Origin: an uncultured Rubrivivax sp.
GTDB lineage: Bacteria; Pseudomonadota; Gammaproteobacteria; Burkholderiales; Burkholderiaceae_C
Length of the DNA stretch: 6,055 nucleotides
Assembly (NCBI GenBank): GCA_937975735.1
Contig: CALJUI010000275.1
Span: forward strand, 1 to 6,055
Reading direction: 5' to 3'
This document shows, piece by piece, positions 1-6,055 of this stretch. Positions within the stretch are counted from its first letter, which is position 1. Each line of letters begins with the position of its first letter. A model generated the notes under the pieces. That model did not search any database. It was not told where the DNA came from and saw nothing but the letters and a program-made list of their open reading frames with translations. Both the position numbers and the translations under genes were made by a program.

Positions 1-2
1 CG

Positions 3-1667
3 GCGCGCATCGTCGACCTGTACTCGCGCACCGTCACGCCGCACATCTTCGAGGGGCTGTACGAGTACGACCACCTGGCGCGACCGGTGAAGATCCGGCC
101 GGCCACGGCCGCGGCGATGCCCGAGGTGTCGGCCGATTTCCGCACCTGGACGATCCGCCTGCAGCCGGGCATCCACTTCGCCGCCGACCCGGCCTTCAAG
201 GGCGGCAGGCGCGAACTGGTCGCGGCCGACTACGTCTACTCGTTCAAGCGCATCGTCGACCCGGCCAACGTCAGCCCGGTGGTCGCCGGCATGCTCGACA
301 ACAAGATCGTCGGGCTGAAGGCCCTGCGCGACGCGGCGCTGAAGGACAAGAAGCCCTTCGACTACGACACCGAGATCGAGGGCCTGCGGGCGCTGGACCG
401 GTACACGCTGCAGATCAAGCTCGAGGAGCCGCGGCCGCGCTTCATCGAAGTGCTGGCCACCGGCGACCTGTTCGGCGCCGTCGCGCGCGAGGTCGTCGAG
501 CACTACGGCGACGCGATCCCCGGCCACCCGGTCGGCACCGGCCCGTTCAAGCTGGCGCAGTGGCGACGCAGTTCGCTGATCGTGCTCGAGCGCAACCCCG
601 ACTACCGCGACCGGCGCTACGACTTCGCGCCGGCGCCCGAGGACGCCGAAGGCCAGGCATTGATGAAGCGCCTGGGCGGCCAGCGCCTGCCGCTGATCGA
701 CCGCGTCGAGATCTCGATCATCGAGGAGTCGCAGCCACGCTGGCTGGCGTTCCAGAACGGACAGCTCGACCACATCAATGTGCCGACCGAGTTCGTGACG
801 ATCGGCATGCCCAATGGCCAGGTCGCGCCGAACCTGGCCAAGCGCGGCATCCGCGGCTACCGGACGCTGAACTCCGACGTGACGATGACGCTGTTCAACA
901 TGAACGACCCGGTCGTCGGCGGCTACACGCCGGAGAAGGTCGCGCTGCGCCGCGCGATCGCGCTGGCCGTCGACGTCGAGCGCGAGATCCGGCTGATCCG
1001 CCGCGGCCAGGCCATCGTCGCGCAGTCGCCGATCGTGCCGCACACCAGCGGCTACAGGGCCGACTTCAAGAGCGAGAACGGCGACCACGACGTCGCGCGC
1101 GCGAACGCGCTGCTCGACATGTTCGGCTACGTCGACAAGGACGGCGACGGCTGGCGCGATCTGCCCGACGGCTCACCGCTGGTGCTGCGTTTCGCGACCC
1201 AGCCCGACCAGCTCAGCCGGCAGTTCAACGAGCTGTGGAAGAAGTACCTCGAGCCGGTACGCATCCGCGTCAACTTCGAGGCCGCGAAGTGGCCGGAGAA
1301 CCTGAAGGCCGTGCGCGCCGGCAAGCTGCAGGTCTGGTCGCTCGGCTCGTCGGCGGCGGCGCCGGACGGCATCGGCGCGCTGGCGCGGCTGTATGGCCCG
1401 CAGTCCGGGTCGCAGAACCTCGCCTTCTTCAAGAACGCCGAGTTCGACGCGATCTACGAAAAGCTGCAGGTGCTGCCCGACGGCCCCGAGCGCGACGCGC
1501 TGTTCGACCGCGCCAAGCGCATCGCGGTGGCCTATGCGCCCTACAAGACCCACGTGCACCGCTTCAACAACGACCTCGTGCAGGCACGCCTGATCGGCTA
1601 CCGCCGCCCGCTGTTCTGGCAGGAGTGGTGGCACCGCGTCGACATCGACGACACGCCACCGCAATGA
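3..1667 (+). CDS. ABC transporter substrate-binding protein, family 5 (peptide type), 5'-partial
   Basis: This is the periplasmic solute-binding component of a peptide/oligopeptide-type ABC importer. It captures the ligand and hands it to membrane permeases that lie outside the window. The reading frame is open from the left edge and 554 codons precede the TGA, so the true start and any signal peptide are upstream; the ATG at 87 is an internal methionine. Family 5 features are visible: the early 'IFEGLYEYD' segment, 'TWTIRLQPGIHF', 'AADYVYSFKRIVDP', 'PVGTGPFKL' and 'LRRAIALAVDVE'. The EF-hand-like loop DKDGDG at visible residues 378-383 is common in this family. The C-terminal part ('FKNAEFDAIYEKLQ', 'DRAKRIAV') is also typical. 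The stop overlaps the ligase start by four bases. The ligand cannot be told from sequence; peptides are the default for the family, but other solutes are possible. Confidence 0.93.
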   Translation, partial: ARIVDLYSRTVTPHIFEGLYEYDHLARPVKIRPATAAAMPEVSADFRTWTIRLQPGIHFAADPAFKGGRRELVAADYVYSFKRIVDPANVSPVVAGMLDNKIVGLKALRDAALKDKKPFDYDTEIEGLRALDRYTLQIKLEEPRPRFIEVLATGDLFGAVAREVVEHYGDAIPGHPVGTGPFKLAQWRRSSLIVLERNPDYRDRRYDFAPAPEDAEGQALMKRLGGQRLPLIDRVEISIIEESQPRWLAFQNGQLDHINVPTEFVTIGMPNGQVAPNLAKRGIRGYRTLNSDVTMTLFNMNDPVVGGYTPEKVALRRAIALAVDVEREIRLIRRGQAIVAQSPIVPHTSGYRADFKSENGDHDVARANALLDMFGYVDKDGDGWRDLPDGSPLVLRFATQPDQLSRQFNELWKKYLEPVRIRVNFEAAKWPENLKAVRAGKLQVWSLGSSAAAPDGIGALARLYGPQSGSQNLAFFKNAEFDAIYEKLQVLPDGPERDALFDRAKRIAVAYAPYKTHVHRFNNDLVQARLIGYRRPLFWQEWWHRVDIDDTPPQ

Positions 1668-3640
1668 CCCGGTCCCGGCTCGCGCTCTACCAGGACTGGC
1701 TGGCGCGCGAGCGCGGCCTGGGTTTCGGGAGCTACGACGCGCTGTGGCGCTGGTCGATCGACGACCTCGGCGGCTTCTGGCAATCGATCTGGGATCACTT
1801 CGGCGTCGAGTCGCCGACGCCGGCGCGCTGCGTGCTCGAGAACGCGGCGATGCCCGGGGCGGTCTGGTTCCCTGGCGCGCAGGTCAACTACGCTCGCCAT
1901 CTGCTGCGCCATGCCGACGCGGCGCACGCCGCGGGCCATCCGGCGATCCTGTTCCAGAACGAACGCATGGCGGCGCCGGTCGAGATGCCGTGGCCCGAGT
2001 TGCGTCGGCAAGTCGGCGCGCTGGCGGCGCAGCTGCAGCGCCTGGGCGTGCGGCCGGGCGACCGGATCGCGGCCTGGCTGCCGAACACGCCGCACACCAT
2101 CGTCGCCTTCCTGGCCTGCGCCAGCCTCGGCGCGGTGTGGTCGGTGTGCTCGCCCGACATGGGGCCGGTGGCGGTGCTCGACCGCTTCCGGCAGATCGAG
2201 CCGGTGCTGCTGTTCGCGGTCGACGGCCAGCACTACGGCGGCGTCGCGCACGACCGCCGCGGGGTGCTGACGCAGCTGATGGCCGGCCTGCCGAGCGTGC
2301 GCGACCTGGTCTTCGTCGCCGACCTCGACCCGGGCGCGCGTTTCACCGACACCGACCGGCCGGTGCACGCCTGGGCCGACCTGGTCGCCGGCGACGACTT
2401 CGTCGAGCCGGCCTGGCTGCCCTTCGATCACCCGCTGTGGATCGTCTACTCGAGCGGCACGACCGGCCTGCCGAAGGCCATCGTGCACGGCCACGGCGGC
2501 ATCGTGCTGGAGTCGCTCAAGGGCGGGCTGCACAACGATGTCGGCCCGACCATCGAAACCGGCGACCGCTTCCATTGGTACAGCAGCACCGGCTGGATCA
2601 TGTGGAACGCCGGGCTCGGTGCGCTGCTCGGCGGCACCACGGTCTGCGTCTACGACGGCAACCCCGGCGGGCCGGCCAAGGCGCCGGACTGGGGCACGCT
2701 GTGGCGCTTCGCCGCCGCCTGCCGGACCACCTTCTTCGGCGCCGGCGCGGCCTTCTTCGCGAGTTGCCTGAAGGCCGGCGTGAAGCCGCGATCCGAGGCC
2801 GACCTGTCGGCACTGCGCGCGATCGGGTCGACCGGCTCGCCGCTGTCCGAAGACGCCTACCAGTGGATCTGGGACGAGCTGCCGACGCCCGGCGGCGAGC
2901 GCATGTGGATCGACTGCATCTCCGGCGGCACCGATTTCGCCGGCGCCTTCGTCGGCGGGAACCGCGACCTGCCGCTGGTCAAGGGCGAGATGCAGTGCCG
3001 CTGCCTGGGCGCGGCGGTGTTCGCGTTCGACGAGCAGGGCCGCGAGGTGGTCGACCAGGTCGGCGAGCTCGTCTGCACCAAGCCGATGCCGTCGATGCCC
3101 CTGTACCTCTGGAACGACGCCGACGGCGCGCGCTACCGCGACAGCTACTTCGACGTCTACCCCGGCATCTGGCGCCACGGCGACTGGATCCGCATCACGC
3201 CGACCGGCGGTGCGGTCATCTACGGCCGCAGCGACGCGACGATCAACCGCCACGGCATCCGGATGGGCACCGCCGAGCTGTACCGGGCGGTCGAGGCGAT
3301 CCCGGAGATCCTCGACAGCCTGGTCGTCGACCTCGAGTACCTTGGCAGGGAGAGCTGGATGCCGCTGTTCGTCGTGCTGCGCGACGGCGTCGTGCTCGAC
3401 GAGGCGCTGACGAAGCGCATCAAGGCCGCGGTGCGCGAGGCGCTGTCGCCGCGCCACGTGCCCAACGACGTCTATCGGGTCGACGCGATCCCGCGCACGC
3501 TGTCGGGCAAGAAGATGGAGCTGCCGGTCAAGAAGCTGCTGATGGGCGCCGACCCGGCCACCGTGATGAACCGCGACGCGATGGCCAACGCGGCCAGCGT
3601 CGACTGGTTCATCCGGTTCGCGGCGTCGCGAGCTGGATGA
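1664..3640 (+). CDS. Acetoacetate-CoA ligase (acetoacetyl-CoA synthetase)
   Basis: This 658-residue cytoplasmic enzyme of the ANL (acyl-adenylate-forming) superfamily makes acetoacetyl-CoA from acetoacetate, ATP and CoA through an acyl-AMP intermediate. It links ketone-body or polyhydroxybutyrate breakdown to central metabolism. Visible motifs are the phosphate-binding loop YSSGTTGLPK (residues 262-271), YSSTGW (306-311), ISGGTD (419-424), the ribose-binding GDW aspartate (D507), the hinge YGRSD (520-524) and the C-terminal SGK with the catalytic lysine K616. The N-terminal 'YDALWRWSIDDLGGFWQSIWDHF' style and the ISGGTD motif favour acetoacetate over acetate ligase. Length fits the family (about 650). 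The start is the ATG overlapping the upstream TGA; no good Shine-Dalgarno precedes it, so coupling to the binding-protein gene is likely. The next methionine, near residue 62, would remove conserved sequence. The 3' end overlaps trxC. Confidence 0.95.
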   Translation: MTRSRLALYQDWLARERGLGFGSYDALWRWSIDDLGGFWQSIWDHFGVESPTPARCVLENAAMPGAVWFPGAQVNYARHLLRHADAAHAAGHPAILFQNERMAAPVEMPWPELRRQVGALAAQLQRLGVRPGDRIAAWLPNTPHTIVAFLACASLGAVWSVCSPDMGPVAVLDRFRQIEPVLLFAVDGQHYGGVAHDRRGVLTQLMAGLPSVRDLVFVADLDPGARFTDTDRPVHAWADLVAGDDFVEPAWLPFDHPLWIVYSSGTTGLPKAIVHGHGGIVLESLKGGLHNDVGPTIETGDRFHWYSSTGWIMWNAGLGALLGGTTVCVYDGNPGGPAKAPDWGTLWRFAAACRTTFFGAGAAFFASCLKAGVKPRSEADLSALRAIGSTGSPLSEDAYQWIWDELPTPGGERMWIDCISGGTDFAGAFVGGNRDLPLVKGEMQCRCLGAAVFAFDEQGREVVDQVGELVCTKPMPSMPLYLWNDADGARYRDSYFDVYPGIWRHGDWIRITPTGGAVIYGRSDATINRHGIRMGTAELYRAVEAIPEILDSLVVDLEYLGRESWMPLFVVLRDGVVLDEALTKRIKAAVREALSPRHVPNDVYRVDAIPRTLSGKKMELPVKKLLMGADPATVMNRDAMANAASVDWFIRFAASRAG

Positions 3641-4049
3641 TCGCCGGCAGCGGCAGCGCGCCGGACTGACGCGCCGCCTCCGCTCCCCGCTCCATCCGCA
3701 CCAGCGTCGGGATGCTGCGGATGCCGAAGCGCGCCGACAGCTGCGGGTTGCGGTCGCTGTCGACCTTGACCAGCAGCGCGCGGCCCTTGAGCTGCGCTGC
3801 GGCCTGGGCGAAGGCCGGGGCCATCGAGCGGCACGGGCCGCACCAGGGCGCCCAGAAGTCGACCAGCACCGGCAGCTCGGTGCGGGCGACGATCCGGTCG
3901 AAGTCGGCGTCGCCCAGCTCCACCGGTTCGCCGCTCAGCAGCGGCCGCCCGCAGCGGCCGCAGACCGGGTCTTCGCCCAGGCGATCGCCGGGCACGCGGT
4001 TGAGCTGCTGGCAGTGGGGGCAGGCGACATGAGTGGACGAGGCGTTCAT
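3609..4049 (-). CDS. trxC: Thioredoxin 2 (TrxC) with N-terminal zinc ribbon
   Basis: This 146-residue cytoplasmic thiol-disulfide reductase is kept reduced by thioredoxin reductase and is often linked to oxidative-stress defence. The N-terminus carries two CxxC pairs (C10/C13 and C30/C33) that form the zinc ribbon separating TrxC from classic thioredoxin 1. The thioredoxin fold follows, with active site WCGPC at residues 69-73 and the cis-proline in 'RSIPTLV' at P114. Length matches the family (E. coli TrxC is about 139). The ATG is directly followed by the usual short lead to the first CxxC; no strong ribosome binding site is visible upstream. It lies 30 bases downstream of the LysR gene on the same strand, so shared transcription is plausible. 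Its last codons overlap the convergent ligase gene by 32 bases. Confidence 0.94.
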   Translation of the reverse strand: MNASSTHVACPHCQQLNRVPGDRLGEDPVCGRCGRPLLSGEPVELGDADFDRIVARTELPVLVDFWAPWCGPCRSMAPAFAQAAAQLKGRALLVKVDSDRNPQLSARFGIRSIPTLVRMERGAEAARQSGALPLPAIIQLATPRTG

Positions 4050-4079
4050 CGAACAGAGATGGGGATGCCGCCCGGGGTA

Positions 4080-5012
4080 TCAAGCGGCCGTGCGCAGGCG
4101 TTCGGTCAGCGCGTCGCCGACGTGTTGGATGAAGGCGCGCACCCGCGCGGTCTGGCGCAGGTCCGGGTGGGTCAGCATCCAGATCGGCGCTGCCAGCTCC
4201 GGGATCGGGTCCGACACGGCGACCAGCTCCGGGTGGCTCGCCTCCATGAAGGTCGGCAGCACGCCGACGCCGATGCCGGTGCGCAGCATCGCCGCGGTGG
4301 CGTTGAAGATGTCGACGCGCACCCGGACCTGGGCGCCGTCGACCTGGGCCCGCATCCAGCGGTCGTAGACGCGGTGGTGCTGGTCACGCTCGAAGGCCAC
4401 CCAGGGCGCCTCGCGGACAAGCATGGTGAGTGGCTGCACACTTTGCGGTAAACCCTCGGCTCCGCGCAGTGCGTAGACGCGGCAGTGCGTCATGCCGAGG
4501 TTGCGGCCGACGAGGTGTTCGGCGACGTGGGTCGACAGCCGCAGCGCCACGTCGGCCTCGCGCTGGGCCAGCGCGGCGCTGGTCACCTCGGGCCGCCGGC
4601 GCGACAGGTCGACGAGGAAGGCGTTCTCGACGACCTCGACCTCGATGCCGGGAAAGGCCCGCGCAAACGCCGCCAGCGGTTCCGGCAGCAGGTGGGCCAT
4701 GATCACGAACGCGGTGGTCACGCGCAGCAGGCCGGTCAGTTCGCGGTCGCGGCCCAGCACCTGGCGCTCGATCTCGTCGACGCGGTCGGCCATGTGACGG
4801 GCGTGGGCGAGCACCGCCGCGCCGGCGTCGGTGGGCCGGTAGCCGCTGCGCTTGCGGTCGAACAGCCGGGCGCCGAGCCTTTGCTCGAGCGCGTCGAGCC
4901 GGCGCAGTACGGTGCTGTGGTTGACACCGAGCTGGCGCGCGGCGCCGGCCAGCGAGCCGGCTTCGGCCACCGCCAACGCGTGGCGCAGATCGCTCCAGTC
5001 CAGTTCGGCCAT
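4080..5012 (-). CDS. LysR-family transcriptional regulator
   Basis: This is a 310-residue DNA-binding regulator of the usual LysR size. The N-terminal winged helix-turn-helix spans roughly residues 5-65 ('GSLAGAARQLGVNHSTVLRRLDALEQRLGARLF'-type core at about 19-51). It is followed by a linker helix to about residue 90 and then the periplasmic-binding-protein-like effector domain ('LLRVTTAFVIMAHLLPEPL', 'ADVALRLS', 'GIGVGVLPTFM'). The start ATG places the helix-turn-helix at the normal distance; no clear Shine-Dalgarno precedes it. It is divergent from a 43-residue small gene across 131 bases, the classic LysR layout of a regulator next to its target. trxC follows 30 bases downstream. The effector and regulon cannot be told from sequence; autoregulation and control of the divergent gene are inferred. 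Confidence 0.95.
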   Translation of the reverse strand: MAELDWSDLRHALAVAEAGSLAGAARQLGVNHSTVLRRLDALEQRLGARLFDRKRSGYRPTDAGAAVLAHARHMADRVDEIERQVLGRDRELTGLLRVTTAFVIMAHLLPEPLAAFARAFPGIEVEVVENAFLVDLSRRRPEVTSAALAQREADVALRLSTHVAEHLVGRNLGMTHCRVYALRGAEGLPQSVQPLTMLVREAPWVAFERDQHHRVYDRWMRAQVDGAQVRVRVDIFNATAAMLRTGIGVGVLPTFMEASHPELVAVSDPIPELAAPIWMLTHPDLRQTARVRAFIQHVGDALTERLRTAA

Positions 5013-5035
5013 GGATCGCAGTGTGCCCGTACTGT

Positions 5036-5058
5036 GCGTTTTTGCAAAGACGGAACGC
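5036..5058. promoter_or_regulatory. Inverted repeat, candidate LysR operator
   Basis: Arms GCGTT (5036-5040) and AACGC (5054-5058) flank 13 bases that include the 8-base palindrome TTTGCAAA (5041-5048). The repeat sits between the LysR start and the forward promoter candidate, roughly -70 to -47 relative to the predicted forward start of transcription. That is close to where LysR proteins usually bind upstream of a divergent target. A strict T-N11-A dyad centred on the repeat was not found, and 5-base arms can arise by chance in GC-rich DNA. Confidence 0.25.
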
Positions 5059-5069
5059 GAACATCGCTG

Positions 5070-5098
5070 TTGTGAGCACCAGCAAGCATGATTACATT
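5070..5098 (+). promoter_or_regulatory. Candidate sigma70 promoter for the 43-aa gene
   Basis: A -35-like TTGTGA (5070-5075, 4 of 6 matches to TTGACA) is followed, after exactly 17 bases, by a -10-like TACATT (5093-5098, 4 of 6 matches to TATAAT). Transcription would start near 5105 and give a leader of about 40 bases before the ATG at 5144. The region is locally AT-richer than its surroundings. It was predicted by eye only. Confidence 0.35.
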
Positions 5099-5143
5099 GA
5101 GCGCACTGGGGTCAACCCGTAGACGAATTGCATCGAGGTCACC

Positions 5144-5275
5144 ATGAGCACCATCGCCATCACGCTGCCAAGCCGCCCGCCAACCTGGTCGCTGGACGCC
5201 TGGCTGGCGCGCCTGGCCGCTTGGGCCGAGCGCCAGCCGCGACACCGTCGGCTGGGCGCCTGGGCCGCGCTCTGA
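5144..5275 (+). CDS. Small hypothetical protein (43 aa), possibly a shortened DUF1127-like protein
   Basis: The predicted product is 43 residues, starts MSTIAITLPSRPP and ends RRLGAWAAL. A good Shine-Dalgarno (GAGG, 5135-5138) lies five bases before the ATG, the best such site in the window, which is the main reason to call it. Residues 16-43 form one probable amphipathic helix rich in Trp, Leu and Arg; no cysteines, signal peptide or membrane segment are seen. The helix resembles the N-terminal half of DUF1127 small proteins, which often lie next to regulators, but the 'DIGL' ending of that family is absent and no downstream frame restores it. It is divergent from the LysR gene and is probably its target. 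The function is unknown, the family link is an inference, and a chance ORF remains possible. Confidence 0.5.
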   Translation: MSTIAITLPSRPPTWSLDAWLARLAAWAERQPRHRRLGAWAAL

Positions 5276-5300
5276 GGTCTCCGCCGGGGGCGGTGGCACA

Positions 5301-5328
5301 GGAATAATGGGGGCACGCCCGGCGTACC
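5301..5328 (+). promoter_or_regulatory. Candidate ECF-type promoter of the sigma factor gene
   Basis: A GGAAT element (5301-5305, within GGAATAA) is followed after 17 bases by CGTA (5323-5326, within CGTACC). The pattern resembles known ECF promoters with GGAA in the -35 and CGT in the -10 element. It lies directly before the sigma factor start, fitting the common self-activation of ECF genes. Transcription would start at about 5332-5335, on or next to the GTG start codon. It was recognised by eye only. Confidence 0.4.
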
Positions 5329-5334
5329 CCTTCG

Positions 5335-5868
5335 GTGAACCCCGCTCCACCCGCCTTTCGCGACCAGTTGCTCGCAGCGATCCCGCGCCTGCGGCGCTAC
5401 GCGCGCACGCTGGTCCACGACCCGGCGCTGGCCGACGACCTGGTGCAGTCGGCGCTGGAGCGGGCGCTGACGCACTGGCACCAGTTCGACCAGCGCCGCG
5501 ACATGCTGGTCTGGCTGCTGGCGATCGCCCACAACGCGCAGCGCGATCTGCAGCGCCGCGAGCACCGGCTGTCGGTGCTGGACCCGGAGCAGCTGCAGCA
5601 CGTGCAGGACGAGCGCGACAGCGACGCCGGCGCCGACGTCGGCCTGCAGATCGACCTGAACGCCGCGCTGCAGCGCCTGAACCCGGAGCAGCGCGAGTCG
5701 CTGCTGCTGGTCTGCGTCGAGCAGCTGTCCTACGCCGAGGTGGCGGAGGTGATGCGCGTGCCGGTGGGCACCGTGATGTCGCGCGTGTGCCGGGCGCGGG
5801 CGGCGATGCGCGACGCGCTCGAAGGACGACCGCGCACCGGCGCCGCCGGCCTGCGCAGGGTGGTATGA
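5335..5868 (+). CDS. ECF RNA polymerase sigma factor (sigma-70 family)
   Basis: This 177-residue extracytoplasmic-function sigma factor directs RNA polymerase to a stress or envelope regulon. Region 2 spans about residues 13-78, with the core-binding and -10 recognition segment 'ADDLVQSALERAL' (33-45) and 'MLVWLLAIAHNAQRD' (57-71). Region 4 spans about 108-160, with the -35-binding helix-turn-helix 'SYAEVAEVMRVPVGTVMSR' (132-150). Regions 1 and 3 are absent, as is normal for ECF factors. The start is GTG; an in-frame TAA at 5305-5307 leaves no earlier start, and there is no Shine-Dalgarno before it. The gene overlaps the next one by ATGA, the typical sigma/anti-sigma arrangement. The signal sensed and the ECF subgroup cannot be told from sequence. 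The 59 bases before it hold only the promoter candidate and a short hairpin. Confidence 0.95.
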   Translation: MNPAPPAFRDQLLAAIPRLRRYARTLVHDPALADDLVQSALERALTHWHQFDQRRDMLVWLLAIAHNAQRDLQRREHRLSVLDPEQLQHVQDERDSDAGADVGLQIDLNAALQRLNPEQRESLLLVCVEQLSYAEVAEVMRVPVGTVMSRVCRARAAMRDALEGRPRTGAAGLRRVV

Positions 5869-6055
5869 CGATGGACCCGACCCGAATCGACGACGAAGAC
5901 CTGAGCGCCTGGCTCGACGGCGCGCTCGGCCCCGAAGAACGTGCCCAGGTGGAGGCCTGGCTGCGCAGCCATCCCGAGGACGCCGCCAAGGTGCGGCTGT
6001 GGGAGGCCGACCGCGGCCTGCTGCGCCGGCACTTCGAGGCCCAACTCGCGGAGCC
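5865..6055 (+). CDS. Probable anti-sigma factor, 3'-partial
   Basis: The first 63 codons of a gene cut by the right edge are visible. The ATG overlaps the sigma factor stop (ATGA), and a second in-frame ATG at 5871 is an alternative start. AGGG at 5857-5860 could serve as ribosome binding site for either. The visible part, including 'DEDLSAWLDGALGPEERAQVE' and 'SHPEDAAKVRLWEADRGLLRRHFE', has the acidic helical style of N-terminal anti-sigma domains that clamp their partner sigma factor. No HxxxCxxC zinc motif is seen and there is no cysteine in the visible part, so it is not of the zinc-binding anti-sigma type so far. A membrane segment and periplasmic sensor part would be expected downstream but lie outside the window. 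Identity rests on position plus N-terminal style. Confidence 0.78.
   Translation, partial: MTMDPTRIDDEDLSAWLDGALGPEERAQVEAWLRSHPEDAAKVRLWEADRGLLRRHFEAQLAE

Noticed and set aside
560..1663. N-terminal extension of the ligase frame upstream of the ATG at 1664
   Set aside because: The translation is low-complexity Arg/Ala/Pro sequence typical of a shifted frame in GC-rich DNA, and it lies over the well-conserved binding-protein gene. Ligase homology begins at the ATG at 1664.
1598..3457. Long open frame on the minus strand (619 codons)
   Set aside because: It is antisense to the ligase, with Arg/Ala/Val/His-rich low-complexity translation and no recognisable domain. It is a frame left open by high GC third positions.
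3644..3664. Inverted repeat CCGGC ... GCCGG just after the ligase stop as a terminator
   Set aside because: It lies inside the trxC coding region, has an 11-base loop and no T-tract, and short GC-only arms are expected by chance here.
5281..5293. Hairpin CCGCC-GGG-GGCGG after the 43-aa gene as a terminator
   Set aside because: The stem is only five pairs with a three-base loop and no T-tract follows. Such hairpins are common in GC-rich DNA.
5092..5601. Minus-strand open frame opposite the 43-aa gene and the sigma factor start
   Set aside because: It is antisense to a clear sigma factor region 2, and its translation shows no family features.
4736..5989. Long open frame on the minus strand covering the LysR start and the sigma factor
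   Set aside because: It is rich in Arg/Ala/Pro/Ser and runs across several well-supported genes and the intergenic region with no domain similarity; it is a GC-rich shadow frame.

Overview
The window looks like ordinary chromosomal DNA from a high-GC proteobacterium. Strong G/C preference at third codon positions, the protein styles (an acetoacetate-CoA ligase, a zinc-ribbon thioredoxin 2, a LysR regulator of the 'DLRHALAVAEAGSLAGAARQLGVNHSTV' kind) and dense packing suggest a betaproteobacterium, probably Burkholderiales. This placement is inferred from protein style, not from a marker gene. No rRNA, tRNA, mobile element, CRISPR array or long repeat was seen.

Left part (1-3640, plus strand): the 3' part of a family 5 (peptide/oligopeptide-type) ABC transporter substrate-binding protein runs in from the left edge. 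Its stop codon overlaps, as ATGA, the start of a complete acetoacetate-CoA ligase, so the two are probably translated in a coupled way. The ligase feeds acetoacetate into acetoacetyl-CoA and links to ketone-body or polyhydroxybutyrate metabolism.

Middle part (3609-5012, minus strand): a LysR-type regulator is followed 30 bases downstream by a thioredoxin 2 gene (trxC). trxC converges on the ligase gene, and the two coding regions overlap tail to tail by 32 bases.

Right part (5013-6055, plus strand): a 131-base divergent intergenic region holds a sigma70-like promoter candidate and an inverted repeat that could be a LysR operator. It leads to a 43-residue protein with a good ribosome binding site; this may be a shortened relative of the DUF1127 small proteins. 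Next comes an ECF sigma factor starting with GTG, with no ribosome binding site but an ECF-type promoter candidate (GGAAT...CGTA) immediately upstream, which suggests self-activation and possibly a leaderless mRNA. It overlaps by ATGA a probable anti-sigma factor that is cut by the right edge.

The least explained parts are the LysR/small-protein intergenic region and the start of the sigma factor gene. The rest is well-known families in a compact arrangement.
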